A DNA stretch of 32,220 nucleotides from Ehrlichia minasensis (GTDB lineage: Bacteria; Pseudomonadota; Alphaproteobacteria; Rickettsiales; Anaplasmataceae): NCBI GenBank assembly GCA_000825765.1, contig CDGH01000009.1, forward strand, positions 1 through 32,220. The letters are read 5' to 3'. The translations under genes and the position numbers were made by a program. This document shows, in pieces, positions 1 through 9,022 of the stretch. Within the stretch, counting starts at the first letter, position 1. Each line of letters opens with the position of its first letter. Under the pieces are notes generated by a model. The model was given only the letters and a program-made list of their open reading frames with translations. It was not told the origin of the DNA and did not search any database.

Positions 1-372
1 ATAAAACAATTGCTAGATTACTCCTTCAATAATTTTAGCAGTAAAACCATATTTAATAAAGACAACAAAGTAAAGGAAATAGCAGTAAGAGGAGGCAACT
101 CAAAACATGTAGGAGCCGCCTTTAACAAAGATGTCACCATCTCATATCCCAAAGGCTCATATGACACAGTAAAAACCTTTTTTTCACATGATAATACAAT
201 CTCTGCACCAATAAAAAAAGGGCAAGAAATTGGTAAATGCCATATACAAATACCAGGGTTTACAGAAAAAATAATACCTATATATGCGACAGGTACTGTA
301 AAAAAAATAAGTTTTTTTGAAAGAATATGGTACATATTTTTTCAAAAAGCAGATGAAGCTATTGCTCAATAA
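1..372 (+). CDS. D-alanyl-D-alanine carboxypeptidase (PBP5/DacF-like), C-terminal part
   Basis: The frame is open to the left edge, so the gene is cut by the window and only its last 123 codons are seen. These codons resemble the C-terminal beta-rich domain of low-molecular-weight penicillin-binding proteins of the PBP5/DacF type: a segment asking for lysine-rich turns, then a short amphipathic tail (FFERIWYIFF, near the end) of the kind that holds these enzymes on the periplasmic face of the inner membrane. The family trims the terminal D-alanine from peptidoglycan stem peptides. The catalytic SxxK, SxN and KTG motifs would lie upstream, outside the window, so activity cannot be judged. A hairpin follows about 50 bases after the stop. 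The call rests on overall pattern only and could be another protein sharing this C-terminal domain. Confidence 0.7.
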   Translation: MKQLLDYSFNNFSSKTIFNKDNKVKEIAVRGGNSKHVGAAFNKDVTISYPKGSYDTVKTFFSHDNTISAPIKKGQEIGKCHIQIPGFTEKIIPIYATGTVKKISFFERIWYIFFQKADEAIAQ

Positions 373-1024
373 GTATCCAATACAGTTGAGTAAATAATGT
401 TTTTAAATTACTTTGATTTAACAAGTCTAATTACTAAAAATAATTAGACAATGAGTTTTTATATCCTTTCCCACTTTAAAAACTTAGTTTTTCATTTAAT
501 ACAATAATCAAAGTAACTTGTAGTCCATACAAATAATACTTCAACCTATTATCGAACTTTAACAGGTGTACTTACGAACAACAATTTAGAAAATCACAAA
601 TAAGTTTCTTAAATGCTTCCTCATTTTAATAAAATACAGCCTCCTACTACCAATCAAACTATCTCTAACTAATAATCAGCACAACCCGTATTTAGTAAAT
701 ATTTTAACATTAATATAACACTAGTAATAATCAAAAACTTATTTACAAAATCTGTATGATTTTTCTAGTAATTTACCGTAACTCATTAACATACATAAAC
801 TGAGTAACACATTACAACATTGCAAGTTCTAAACACTCAGTAATAATTATTTAATCATCATTATTTTTGAAAGTGATAAATATAAATTAAGAACACTGAC
901 AAAAATCTTTTTCATAAAACGCTTATTTTAACAATACAATATTGTTTTAAACTTTCAAATATAACAAACATTATTAACGCAATTAACTATTACACAAGCA
1001 TTATTATTACTAGCAATAAAAAAA
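373..1024. other. 652-base non-coding stretch between convergent genes
   Basis: No credible reading frame. It separates the 3' ends of the carboxypeptidase gene and dsbD. Apart from the nested inverted repeats at 408-516 I see only AT-rich sequence without clear tandem repeats. Confidence 0.6.
425..449 (+). terminator. Hairpin, possible terminator of the carboxypeptidase gene
   Basis: A perfect 9-bp inverted repeat (GTCTAATTA / TAATTAGAC) with a 7-base loop lies 52 bases after the stop; a run of five T follows 7 bases later. The stem is AT-rich, so strength is doubtful. It sits inside a wider 11-bp inverted repeat (408-418 with 506-516). Confidence 0.4.
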
Positions 1025-2254
1025 TTATTCTACATATTGCTTTATAATATCAATTACTGTCTTTTCACTGAGAACCTGCGGTAATACCTTCACTTTAACT
1101 CCACCTACATATAACACATAAAGTGGTATACTATTCTTATCTAGTTGATCAATATAAGCTGTTACTTCAGGATTCTTAGTAGTTAAATCACCTTTCATAT
1201 AATAAACATTCTTCTTTGCAAATAAAGCTTGTACAGTACTTAACTGAAAAACCTGTTCATTAACTTTACAAGTTAAACACCAATCTGCACCTACAGACAG
1301 TAACACTGTCTTTTTCTCCTTAAGAAGTTGATCCAATTTTGTTTGAGAAAATTCCATAGTGGTAATGCGCTTCGGTTCTTTATTTTGCATTACAAACTCT
1401 TTCACTGATTTAAAATACAAAGGAGAAGTTGTAAGAAGTAACAAACACAAACAAATCACAAATTTACTTACAGGTTTACATGATTTTACTAATTTCATAA
1501 TCCATATCCCCATGACAAATAATATAGCACACGATAACACAGTAAATAATATTTCTGTTCCCTTCTGTTTTACCAAGATACACAATAACCATGCTGCAGA
1601 AAAATACAGTGGAAAAGCAAGAAACCTCTGTAAAATTTCCATCCACCTACCTGGTTTAGGAAGAATTTTCAATAATCCTGGAAAAAATGATAATAATAAA
1701 TAAGGTAATGCCATCCCAAAACCAAGAACTTGAAAAATTAACAAAGAATAAGCACTTGGTTGATTTAAAGCCACAGTTACAGCAGATACCATAAAAGGAA
1801 CAGTACACGGAGTAGCTATAAATGTTGACAATACACCAACAAAAAAACTACCTATTAGTCCTTCTCTCTTAGTATTAATGCCATTTAAATTAGGAAAAAT
1901 AAACGGAAAATCATAAAACCCAGAAAAAGACAACCCCATTAAAAACATTATATACATCAAGAGTGTAATTAACATTGGAGACTGCATTTGATATCCCCAA
2001 CTTACTAAGTGACCAAAATGACGTAACATCAAAAGCACTGAAGATAGTACAAACATACTTGTCATAACCCCAAGTGTATATGACAAACCCTCACCTTTCA
2101 CTGACATTTTTTTCTTATATCTTGCACTTTTAATCAGTGACATTATTTTTAATGATAACACTGGAAATACACACGGCATACAGTTTAAAATAATTCCACC
2201 AAGCAAAGCCGATATCAAAATGTATATTAAATCCACATTAACACTAAAAAACAT
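1025..2254 (-). CDS. dsbD: Thiol:disulfide interchange protein DsbD, short form
   Basis: A 409-residue inner-membrane reductase that would pass electrons from cytoplasmic thioredoxin to periplasmic thiol proteins. The first ~280 residues form a hydrophobic transmembrane domain with the two expected conserved cysteines, C28 in an MPCVFP context and C150 in an ATPCTVP context. The C-terminal ~110 residues are a thioredoxin-like domain with the CLTC pair at C326/C329. E. coli DsbD (about 565 residues) has an additional N-terminal periplasmic alpha domain; this protein starts directly with the membrane domain, as many alphaproteobacterial forms do. The usual client paths are cytochrome c maturation and disulfide isomerisation. 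It stands alone on the minus strand, with sdhE further upstream on the same strand. An extra cysteine, C25, lies three residues before C28. The only clear -10-like element (TATAAT) lies shortly before the start without a good -35. Confidence 0.88.
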   Translation of the reverse strand: MFFSVNVDLIYILISALLGGIILNCMPCVFPVLSLKIMSLIKSARYKKKMSVKGEGLSYTLGVMTSMFVLSSVLLMLRHFGHLVSWGYQMQSPMLITLLMYIMFLMGLSFSGFYDFPFIFPNLNGINTKREGLIGSFFVGVLSTFIATPCTVPFMVSAVTVALNQPSAYSLLIFQVLGFGMALPYLLLSFFPGLLKILPKPGRWMEILQRFLAFPLYFSAAWLLCILVKQKGTEILFTVLSCAILFVMGIWIMKLVKSCKPVSKFVICLCLLLLTTSPLYFKSVKEFVMQNKEPKRITTMEFSQTKLDQLLKEKKTVLLSVGADWCLTCKVNEQVFQLSTVQALFAKKNVYYMKGDLTTKNPEVTAYIDQLDKNSIPLYVLYVGGVKVKVLPQVLSEKTVIDIIKQYVE

Positions 2255-2528
2255 AATTTATATAAATTATACTATACAATATACCAAATTTAAATCTATA
2301 AAAAACCCAGAGATAGCAACTATAAGTTTGTATAGCTAACAAATTATTAACAACAAATTCACATTGATCAATGATAAAGTATTAAACCTATTACTATATA
2401 AATATAAAACGCATCAGGTTTAAATTCTAAATTATTTATATAGTAAATCAATAATTAATAAAACTCCCCTTTATAATACCAATTAATATGACTTAAAATA
2501 TCAATATGTATTACATCTATATTAATTA

Positions 2529-2825
2529 CTATACTAACCTTGATTTTACCAATGACTCATTAAGTGCGATAATACTTCTCATAATGTTACTATCTAAGTC
2601 TTGTGGTATCAATTCTTCTCCTGTAATATATTTATAAAGCTGGTGATCATTAGTATCAACAATTTTTTCATATGCCTCAATGTCTTTGTCAGATAAAAGA
2701 TGTATATAATACGACGCAAAATTACCAAGTATTATATCCATTTCTTTACATCCTCTATGCAAACTTCTATATAACAACTTTTTGCGTTTCGTTAATAATT
2801 CATCCATAACATTTATGCTTAACAT
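2529..2825 (-). CDS. sdhE: Succinate dehydrogenase assembly factor SdhE (FAD assembly)
   Basis: A 98-residue soluble protein of the SdhE/CptB (YgfY) family, which helps attach FAD covalently to the flavoprotein subunit of succinate dehydrogenase. The diagnostic motif is present: R24-G25-x-x-E28 in the sequence RSLHRGCKEMD, followed by the helical remainder typical of the fold. Family members are usually 80-100 residues. Two in-frame ATGs exist. The first, at 2825, lies about 8 bases after the inferred transcription start and has a weak AGG upstream; the second, at 2807, starts at MDELLTKRKK and matches family N-termini slightly better, so the real protein may be 92 residues. It is divergent from rseP, with overlapping -35 boxes between the two genes. 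No sdh structural genes are in the window. Confidence 0.85.
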   Translation of the reverse strand: MLSINVMDELLTKRKKLLYRSLHRGCKEMDIILGNFASYYIHLLSDKDIEAYEKIVDTNDHQLYKYITGEELIPQDLDSNIMRSIIALNESLVKSRLV

Positions 2826-2839
2826 AGCTAAATTGCCTA

Positions 2840-2868
2840 ATTAAAATTATTACATATTATGTTGTCAA
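2840..2868 (-). promoter_or_regulatory. Predicted sigma70 promoter of sdhE
   Basis: On the minus strand TTGACA (2863-2868) and TTTAAT (2840-2845) are separated by 17 bases, ending 15 bases before the first ATG of sdhE. The -35 box overlaps that of the divergent rseP promoter. Confidence 0.6.
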
Positions 2869-2890
2869 CTATATAAATATACTATATTAT
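2862..2890 (+). promoter_or_regulatory. Predicted sigma70 promoter of the rseP-bamA-ompH-fabZ cluster
   Basis: TTGTCA (2862-2867) and TATTAT (2885-2890) are separated by exactly 17 bases, 32 bases before the rseP start. It is the only good promoter-like sequence seen upstream of the five-gene cluster. Confidence 0.6.
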
Positions 2891-2922
2891 CCAATTAGTT
2901 TTAGACATCTAGTGTTCTATTT

Positions 2923-4065
2923 ATGGCAAGTATTATTGATAATATATATCATATACTAAATAGTGGGTCATTCTATTTGCTGTCATTTCTTATAATAATG
3001 TCCGTTATTGTTTTTGTTCATGAGTATGGTCATTACATCGTTGCAAAGCTATGTAATGTCAAAATTGAAGTCTTTTCCATAGGATTCGGTCCTGAATTAT
3101 TCGGAATTAATGATAAATCTGGAACAAGATGGAAGTTTAGTATTATTCCAATAGGCGGATACGTAAAGATGTTAGGAGATGAAGATCCATCAAGTTCTCA
3201 ATGTGGGTCCAGTCATTTATCAGCAGAAGAAAAATCACGAGCATTTTGCGAAAAGCCTTTATTCAAAAAGTTCCTTATTGTTTTTGCTGGGCCATTAGCA
3301 AATTTAATATTTGCTATAATAGTACTTATGATGTTCTTTACTACTAAAGGAATAATGAAGCACAATTCTGTTATTGGTGGTGTATTACAAGACAGTGCAG
3401 CAGAACATGCTGGATTAGCACCTGGAGACATAATTTTGAAAATCAATGACCATAATGTCAAATGGTTTGAAGAAATTAAACATTATATTGAGAAATATGT
3501 AAAAGATACTCAAGAGCTAGTTATAGAATATTCAAGAGATGGGCATATTCATACAGTCAAAATCAAACCAAGTATTAAAGAAGAAAAAGGGAGTTTTAGT
3601 CAAACTAAGAAAAGAGCATTCTTAGGAATAACAATGAGTAATGTACTTAGTAATTATGAATTACAGAAGCTGAGTATCCCCAGTGCCTTTGTTCAATCTA
3701 TCAGCTATACTTACCTCTTGTCAAAGTCAATTTTTCAAGTATTAGGGCAAATGTTAACAGGAAAGCGTAGTATTTCTGAGCTAGGTGGGCCTATACGCAT
3801 TGCACAATATTCTGGAGAATCAGTGAAACATAATGAAATACTGCTGTGTATGGCTATGATTTCTATTAATCTAGGTGTAATGAATTTGCTACCAATCCCT
3901 ATGCTAGATGGTGGACACATTTTTCAATATTTTGTTCAAGCCATATTACGACGTAAGCAACTTAACCCTAAATATCAGAGGTATGTATCCACTATTGGGT
4001 TAATGCTTCTTCTATCTTTAATGATTTTTGTCACTTTTAATGATATCAAAAGTATGTTTAAGTAG
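2923..4065 (+). CDS. rseP: Site-2 intramembrane metalloprotease RseP
   Basis: A 380-residue zinc protease of the site-2 family, which cleaves transmembrane segments of regulators (anti-sigma factors in E. coli, MmpA substrates in Caulobacter) and clears signal-peptide remnants. The first membrane helix carries the zinc motif HEYGH (H33, E34, H37); the last metal ligand is in LDGGH (D329) near the C-terminus. A single PDZ domain is visible around residues 125-200 (SAAEHAGLAPGDIILKIN), whereas E. coli RseP has two. The length fits alphaproteobacterial homologues. It heads the cluster with bamA, ompH and fabZ, the usual alphaproteobacterial order. bamA begins 4 bases after its stop, so the two are probably translationally coupled. 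No strong ribosome binding site precedes the ATG. Confidence 0.93.
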   Translation: MASIIDNIYHILNSGSFYLLSFLIIMSVIVFVHEYGHYIVAKLCNVKIEVFSIGFGPELFGINDKSGTRWKFSIIPIGGYVKMLGDEDPSSSQCGSSHLSAEEKSRAFCEKPLFKKFLIVFAGPLANLIFAIIVLMMFFTTKGIMKHNSVIGGVLQDSAAEHAGLAPGDIILKINDHNVKWFEEIKHYIEKYVKDTQELVIEYSRDGHIHTVKIKPSIKEEKGSFSQTKKRAFLGITMSNVLSNYELQKLSIPSAFVQSISYTYLLSKSIFQVLGQMLTGKRSISELGGPIRIAQYSGESVKHNEILLCMAMISINLGVMNLLPIPMLDGGHIFQYFVQAILRRKQLNPKYQRYVSTIGLMLLLSLMIFVTFNDIKSMFK

Positions 4066-4069
4066 TTTT

Positions 4070-6379
4070 ATGAAATACATTACTATTATTTTAATATTAT
4101 TTTTCTCTTCTTTTGCTTGCGCAGAGGTTTTAAATATTAAGGTTAAGCAAGTACAAATAAATGGAAACCATAGACTGGATTATAAAACTATATATTTCTA
4201 CTCAAAAATCAACTTAGAAGATAATGTTACACAAGAAACTATTGATCAAATCATTAAAAACTTACACTCAACACAATTATTTTCACATATTGATGTACAC
4301 GTTAACAAAGATAATTACCTAGTAATTAATGTTAAGGAAAATCCTGTTATTAACAACATTACTTTCTATGGTAACAAAGAATTTAACAAAAAAGATTTGC
4401 AAAATGACATTTTAAAGTTAAAAAAATTGGCAGTGTTTACAAAATCAAAATTGCAACAAGATATATCAAATTTACTAATGCTATACCAAAGTAAGGGCAA
4501 GTTAGGTGCAAAAATTGCTTATGAAGTAAAAGAACTAGAAAATAACAAAATAGATGTCATTATTAAAATAAATGAAGGCCCAACATCAAGAATAAAAAAT
4601 ATTAAATTTATTGGTAACAAATTTTTTTCAGATGCTATATTAAAAAAAGCCATACAGTCAACTGAACATTATATTTATAAAATATTCAGCAGTAACACAA
4701 AATTTGCTTCTGAAAGATTAATGCTTGACCAAGCAGGTTTATACAATTTCTATATATCCAAAGGTTTTATAGATTTTAAAGTTAAGTCAGTAGTCCCAGA
4801 ACTAAGAGATGATCATAATATCAACTTAATTTTTTCTGTTGAAGAGGGAATAAGATATAAGTTTGGCAATAGTAATATAATTATAGATAAACAAGTCACT
4901 AATCATCAACAATTAAAGGAAGAAATCCAGAAACTTGTAATGTCAAAAAGTGGAGACACATTCAACAGAGAAGTCATTAATAATTCAATTGAAAAAATAA
5001 CACAACATTTAAGCAATAATGGCAACTTTTTTTCAGACGTCAAATATGAGTATAACATAAAAAATGACACAGTTGACATAGATTACATAATATACACAGG
5101 AAACAAAGTTTATATTAATAAGATAAATATCACTAATAATAAGACTACTTTGGATCAAGTAATTAGACAGAAGTTAAACATTTCTGAAGGTGATATATAT
5201 AATGCAAGTGTTATTAATAGGTCTTATAAAAATATATTAGGGTTAGGTTTTTTTGAATCTGTCAATGTAGAAAACCACAAGATAAATGACAGCTTAGTTG
5301 ATTTGACATTTCAAGTCAAAGAAAGAGGTACTGGTACATTTGCTGTATCTGCAGGGTTTTCCAGTGTCACTGGACTTGTAGGCAAAATAAATATACAAGA
5401 GAGGAACTTATTAGGTACTGGGAAGGTATTATCCTTACAAGCAGAAAAATCTACTTCTTCTTTATCCAGCAGTATTGACATTGTAATGCCAAATTTTTTA
5501 GATACCGACTCAGCTATAGGTTTTGGTTTATTCTACGCACACCAAAATAAGCCAGGAGGAAAAAGCTATAGTCCTAATAAATTTATAGGTAATTCAGATA
5601 GCGCTTTTAGTAGCAGTAATGCTGGCTTTATGCTACACACATCCCATGACATAACAGATGACCTAGGTCTCTCATTAAATTACGCTTATAAGCACGTCAA
5701 TATATTTAATATCAAAGATACCGCATCTGATTTAATTAAAGAACAAGGTGGTAAAAGCATTGATTCATCCATTGGTTATGCTTTGCAATTCCGCAAGTTT
5801 GACAATTTATCCAAAATTAGAGATGGATACCTCATTAAACTCCGTCAGAATTTCTCTGGGTTAGGTGGTACATTACACTATATTAAAACTGAAGGTTCAA
5901 TTAATTACAGTAGAGAACTCTTTCCAAAAATTAGCAATGATATCTTACTAAGCATTAAAACCTCTATGGGGTATGTCTTCTCATACAAAAGCGATGAACA
6001 AGTAAAAATAAATCAACGCTTCATAATAGGTAGTAATGAAATTAGAGGATTTCATGTATCAGGGATCGGACCAAGAGATAAAAAGACTTTAGATGCGTTA
6101 GGTGGAAAGTTCTATTTTAGCATGATAAATCAAGTCGATTTCCCTATAGGGTTACCAGATGATTTAGGGATCAAAGGCTCTTTATTTATTGATGCAGCAA
6201 CCTTATTTGGTCTTGACTACACAGATAAAGAATACTATGAAAACAAATCACTAAGGGTTTCTGCTGGATTCGGTTTTTCATGGCGCTCTCCATTTGGACC
6301 AATGAGATTAGATTTTGGTTTCCCTATCTTAAAAGAAGACTATGATGTTACAGATATGATAAGATTTTCAATGCAGTAA
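4070..6379 (+). CDS. bamA: Outer membrane protein assembly factor BamA (Omp85)
   Basis: A 769-residue outer-membrane insertase that folds beta-barrel proteins. I chose the ATG at 4070 over the in-frame TTG at 4028 because it lies just after the rseP stop and begins a clear signal peptide (MKYITIILILFFSSFACA, cleavage before EV). Repeated POTRA domains fill residues ~20-420, and the C-terminal ~350 residues form the 16-strand barrel. The conserved loop-6 motif is present as IRGF (residues 658-661). The C-terminus ends in MIRFSMQ, whereas most outer-membrane barrels end in an aromatic residue, so the last strand looks a few residues short. ompH follows after 12 bases. In this family of bacteria lacking lipid A, BamA remains needed for the major P28/MAP1-type porins. 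Confidence 0.95.
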   Translation: MKYITIILILFFSSFACAEVLNIKVKQVQINGNHRLDYKTIYFYSKINLEDNVTQETIDQIIKNLHSTQLFSHIDVHVNKDNYLVINVKENPVINNITFYGNKEFNKKDLQNDILKLKKLAVFTKSKLQQDISNLLMLYQSKGKLGAKIAYEVKELENNKIDVIIKINEGPTSRIKNIKFIGNKFFSDAILKKAIQSTEHYIYKIFSSNTKFASERLMLDQAGLYNFYISKGFIDFKVKSVVPELRDDHNINLIFSVEEGIRYKFGNSNIIIDKQVTNHQQLKEEIQKLVMSKSGDTFNREVINNSIEKITQHLSNNGNFFSDVKYEYNIKNDTVDIDYIIYTGNKVYINKINITNNKTTLDQVIRQKLNISEGDIYNASVINRSYKNILGLGFFESVNVENHKINDSLVDLTFQVKERGTGTFAVSAGFSSVTGLVGKINIQERNLLGTGKVLSLQAEKSTSSLSSSIDIVMPNFLDTDSAIGFGLFYAHQNKPGGKSYSPNKFIGNSDSAFSSSNAGFMLHTSHDITDDLGLSLNYAYKHVNIFNIKDTASDLIKEQGGKSIDSSIGYALQFRKFDNLSKIRDGYLIKLRQNFSGLGGTLHYIKTEGSINYSRELFPKISNDILLSIKTSMGYVFSYKSDEQVKINQRFIIGSNEIRGFHVSGIGPRDKKTLDALGGKFYFSMINQVDFPIGLPDDLGIKGSLFIDAATLFGLDYTDKEYYENKSLRVSAGFGFSWRSPFGPMRLDFGFPILKEDYDVTDMIRFSMQ

Positions 6380-6391
6380 ACGAGGTATCCT

Positions 6392-6940
6392 ATGCGATTA
6401 AAATTATTCTTAACTATCTTCATATTAGCCATCGTGCTAAATCAGCAGGCTTTAGCAAAAAATGATCAAAATATTCCTGTAGCTTTTATTGACCGTGATA
6501 TAATAATATCAGAAGCATTATCAGTAAAAAGCATCAGAACACAATTAGATGACAAACGTGCAGCACTACAACAGGATTTCGCTGCAAGAGAAGAAGAATT
6601 GCATAAAGTTGAAGAAGAACTAAGCAAACAAAAAACCATTTTAAGTTCTGAAGCTTTTGAAAAGAAAGTTGCAGACTTTAAAACAAAAGTATCAAATTTA
6701 CAACAAGACATCTCTGTAAAAGGAGCAGAACTAGAAAACATGTATATGAATGCCATGGAAATGGTCTATAACAAAATCAAAAATATCTCAACAAAAATAG
6801 CAAAAGAAAAAAATATCAACTTAATCTTATTTCTAATAAAAAAGAACCAAGTATTTTATGCTACTGACGGCATAGATTTTTCTAATGAAGTACTTGAAAG
6901 ACTAAATAAAGAGTTACCAAATATAGAAATAAAGAAGTGA
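6392..6940 (+). CDS. ompH: OmpH/Skp-family periplasmic chaperone
   Basis: A 182-residue protein with an N-terminal signal peptide (MRLKLFLTIFILAIVLNQ, cleavage likely after QALA), then a beta segment (IPVAFIDRDIIISEA) and a long charged coiled coil (residues ~50-125) rich in K, E and Q, followed by a returning beta segment. This is the Skp plan: trimers with helical tentacles that hold unfolded outer-membrane proteins on their way to BamA. Its position directly after bamA (12-base gap, GAGG seven bases before the ATG) supports the role. The family is usually 160-200 residues long. The coding strand is rich in AAA and GAA codons, which explains the antisense frames seen here. Confidence 0.88.
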   Translation: MRLKLFLTIFILAIVLNQQALAKNDQNIPVAFIDRDIIISEALSVKSIRTQLDDKRAALQQDFAAREEELHKVEEELSKQKTILSSEAFEKKVADFKTKVSNLQQDISVKGAELENMYMNAMEMVYNKIKNISTKIAKEKNINLILFLIKKNQVFYATDGIDFSNEVLERLNKELPNIEIKK

Positions 6941-6961
6941 TATGTTAATTAGGTAGTTCAT

Positions 6962-7405
6962 ATGCAATTCAATATTCAAGAAATCATAAAAATGATACCA
7001 CATTCCTATCCTTTTTTACTGATTGATAAAGTGATTGCATGTACACCTAATGAGTCTGCAACAGCAGTAAAAAATGTGACTTTTAATGAGCCTTTTTTTA
7101 TTGGTCACTTTCCTGGTAACCCTATTATGCCTGGTGTACTTATCGTAGAAGCCATGGCACAAGCATGTATGGTATGTGTTATAAGTGAAGCCGAAGAGAA
7201 TATACATGATTACTCAGTATATTTCATGTCAATAGAGCTTGCGAAATTTCGTAAACCTGTCATTCCAGGAGATACATTAATCATTGAAGTAAATGTGATA
7301 CACAGAAGGAAAAATACATGCAAATTCCAATGTCACGCACAAGTAGATAACATATTGGTTGCTGAAGCACAAATTTTAGCAATGATTAAACAAAATGAAG
7401 CGTAA
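6962..7405 (+). CDS. fabZ: 3-hydroxyacyl-ACP dehydratase FabZ
   Basis: A 147-residue cytoplasmic enzyme that dehydrates 3-hydroxyacyl-ACP to trans-2-enoyl-ACP in fatty acid elongation. The hotdog fold and active site are intact: H49 in the stretch GHFPGNPIMPGVL and E63 in VEAMAQ, equivalent to the catalytic pair in E. coli FabZ. Length is typical (about 150). It has a ribosome binding site (AGGTAG) a few bases before the ATG and lies 21 bases after ompH. In most alphaproteobacteria fabZ is flanked here by lpxD on one side and lpxA/lpxB on the other. Those genes are absent, consistent with the loss of lipid A in Ehrlichia, so fabZ now serves only phospholipid acyl chains. Confidence 0.95.
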   Translation: MQFNIQEIIKMIPHSYPFLLIDKVIACTPNESATAVKNVTFNEPFFIGHFPGNPIMPGVLIVEAMAQACMVCVISEAEENIHDYSVYFMSIELAKFRKPVIPGDTLIIEVNVIHRRKNTCKFQCHAQVDNILVAEAQILAMIKQNEA

Positions 7406-7438
7406 TTTATTTTATGTAGATGTCAATTACAGAAAAAT

Positions 7439-8953
7439 ATGAAAGTCAAAAGAGCAATTATATCTGTATATAATAAAACAAATATTATAGAACTTGCAAA
7501 GTTTCTTATTGCACAAAAAGTAGAAATTATTGCAACAAGTAGTACTTGTCAAACTTTACTAGATGCAGGATTACAAGTAACAGAAGTCTCTGATTACACA
7601 AATTTCCCAGAAATAATGAGTGGAAGAGTAAAAACTTTGCACCCAAAAATTCATGGTGGAATATTAAGTAACCGAGATAATCACGCTACAGAATGTTTAA
7701 ATTTAGGAATATATGAAATAGACCTAGTTATAGTAAATTTATATCCATTTTCCCAAATAGCAAGTCTCGAAACTTCAACTGAAAGTGAAATAATAGAACA
7801 AATAGACATAGGAGGGATCACCCTCTTAAGAGCTGCAGCAAAAAACTTTCATAATGTAACAGTAGTATCAGACATCAATGACTATGAAACATTAAAATTA
7901 GAAATGGCTAATAACCAAAACACTACAACTCTAGCATACAGGAAACAGCTAGCAAAAAAGGTATTTGCTATAACTTCATCTTACGATAGTAATATATATA
8001 GTTGGATTAATAAAGATAGCAACGAAACTTTACCAGAAACATTCATTATACATGGCAGAAAAATACAAACACTGAGATGTGGGGAGAATCCACATCAACA
8101 AGGTGCATTTTATAGTAGTGTAAAAAATAAATATCCACTAGAACAACTACATGGAAAAGAGTTAAGTTATAACAACATAGTAGACATAGAATCTGCCATA
8201 AATATAGTATCAGAATTTACACAACCAGCAGCAACTATCATAAAACATAGTAATCCTTGTGGAACAGCAATCGCTGATGACATTACAAGTGCCTATAACA
8301 AGGCTTTTTCTTGTGATACAAAAAGTAGTTTTGGTGGAATTGTTGCACTTAATAGACAAATTAATGAAGACATAGCAGAAGAAATTAACAAAATTTTCAT
8401 TGAAGTAATAGTTGGTCCATCTATTACAGATAAAGCATTGGAAATTATACAAAAAAAGAAAAACGTGCGAGTTATATTATCTACACAATATAATCCGCCA
8501 AAATATATAATTAAAAACGTAAGCAACGGGTTTTTATTACAAGAAAGTAACAGTAATCAATTATCAGAGAAAGACCTAATACAAGTAACAAATTTTCCAG
8601 TATCAGATGATACTATTTCTAACTTACTTTTCGCATGGAAAGTATGTAAACATGTAAAGTCCAATGCAATTGTTATCGCAAAAGATCACCGTACAATAGG
8701 AGTTGGCGCTGGTCAAATGAGCCGTGTTGACAGTCTTGAAATTGCAATAAAAAAAGCCCAAGATTGTACAGGAGCAGTTTTAGCATCTGATGCGTTTTTT
8801 CCATTTACAGACAGTATATTACTAAGTGCATCTGTCAGCATCAGTGCAATCATTCAACCTGGAGGGTCACTAAAAGATAAGGAAGTAATAGAGGAAGCAA
8901 ACAATCAAAAAATTGCAATGTTCTTTACTAATATTAGAAATTTTTATCATTGA
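7439..8953 (+). CDS. purH: Bifunctional AICAR transformylase/IMP cyclohydrolase PurH
   Basis: A 504-residue cytoplasmic enzyme catalysing the last two steps of de novo purine synthesis: formylation of AICAR using 10-formyl-tetrahydrofolate, then ring closure to IMP. The N-terminal ~190 residues form the cyclohydrolase (MGS-like) domain with the motif SGRVKTLHPKIHGG; the remainder is the transformylase with the catalytic Lys-His in IKHSNPCGTA and the conserved SDAFFPF and QPGGS segments near the C-terminus. The length is close to the family norm of ~520. It follows fabZ after a 33-base gap and has no strong ribosome binding site. It may be read through from the envelope cluster. De novo purine synthesis is known to be kept in Anaplasmataceae. 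Confidence 0.96.
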   Translation: MKVKRAIISVYNKTNIIELAKFLIAQKVEIIATSSTCQTLLDAGLQVTEVSDYTNFPEIMSGRVKTLHPKIHGGILSNRDNHATECLNLGIYEIDLVIVNLYPFSQIASLETSTESEIIEQIDIGGITLLRAAAKNFHNVTVVSDINDYETLKLEMANNQNTTTLAYRKQLAKKVFAITSSYDSNIYSWINKDSNETLPETFIIHGRKIQTLRCGENPHQQGAFYSSVKNKYPLEQLHGKELSYNNIVDIESAINIVSEFTQPAATIIKHSNPCGTAIADDITSAYNKAFSCDTKSSFGGIVALNRQINEDIAEEINKIFIEVIVGPSITDKALEIIQKKKNVRVILSTQYNPPKYIIKNVSNGFLLQESNSNQLSEKDLIQVTNFPVSDDTISNLLFAWKVCKHVKSNAIVIAKDHRTIGVGAGQMSRVDSLEIAIKKAQDCTGAVLASDAFFPFTDSILLSASVSISAIIQPGGSLKDKEVIEEANNQKIAMFFTNIRNFYH

Positions 8954-9022
8954 TAGACAGTATGTTATTTAACACTATAATGCTAGTAAGACAATATAAA
9001 AACCTACAGTGCAATTATATTT

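Noticed and set aside
2255-2528. Copy of the sdhE tail downstream of sdhE
   Set aside because: A few short AT-rich words match the sdhE end, but no colinear block or kept stop codon could be followed.
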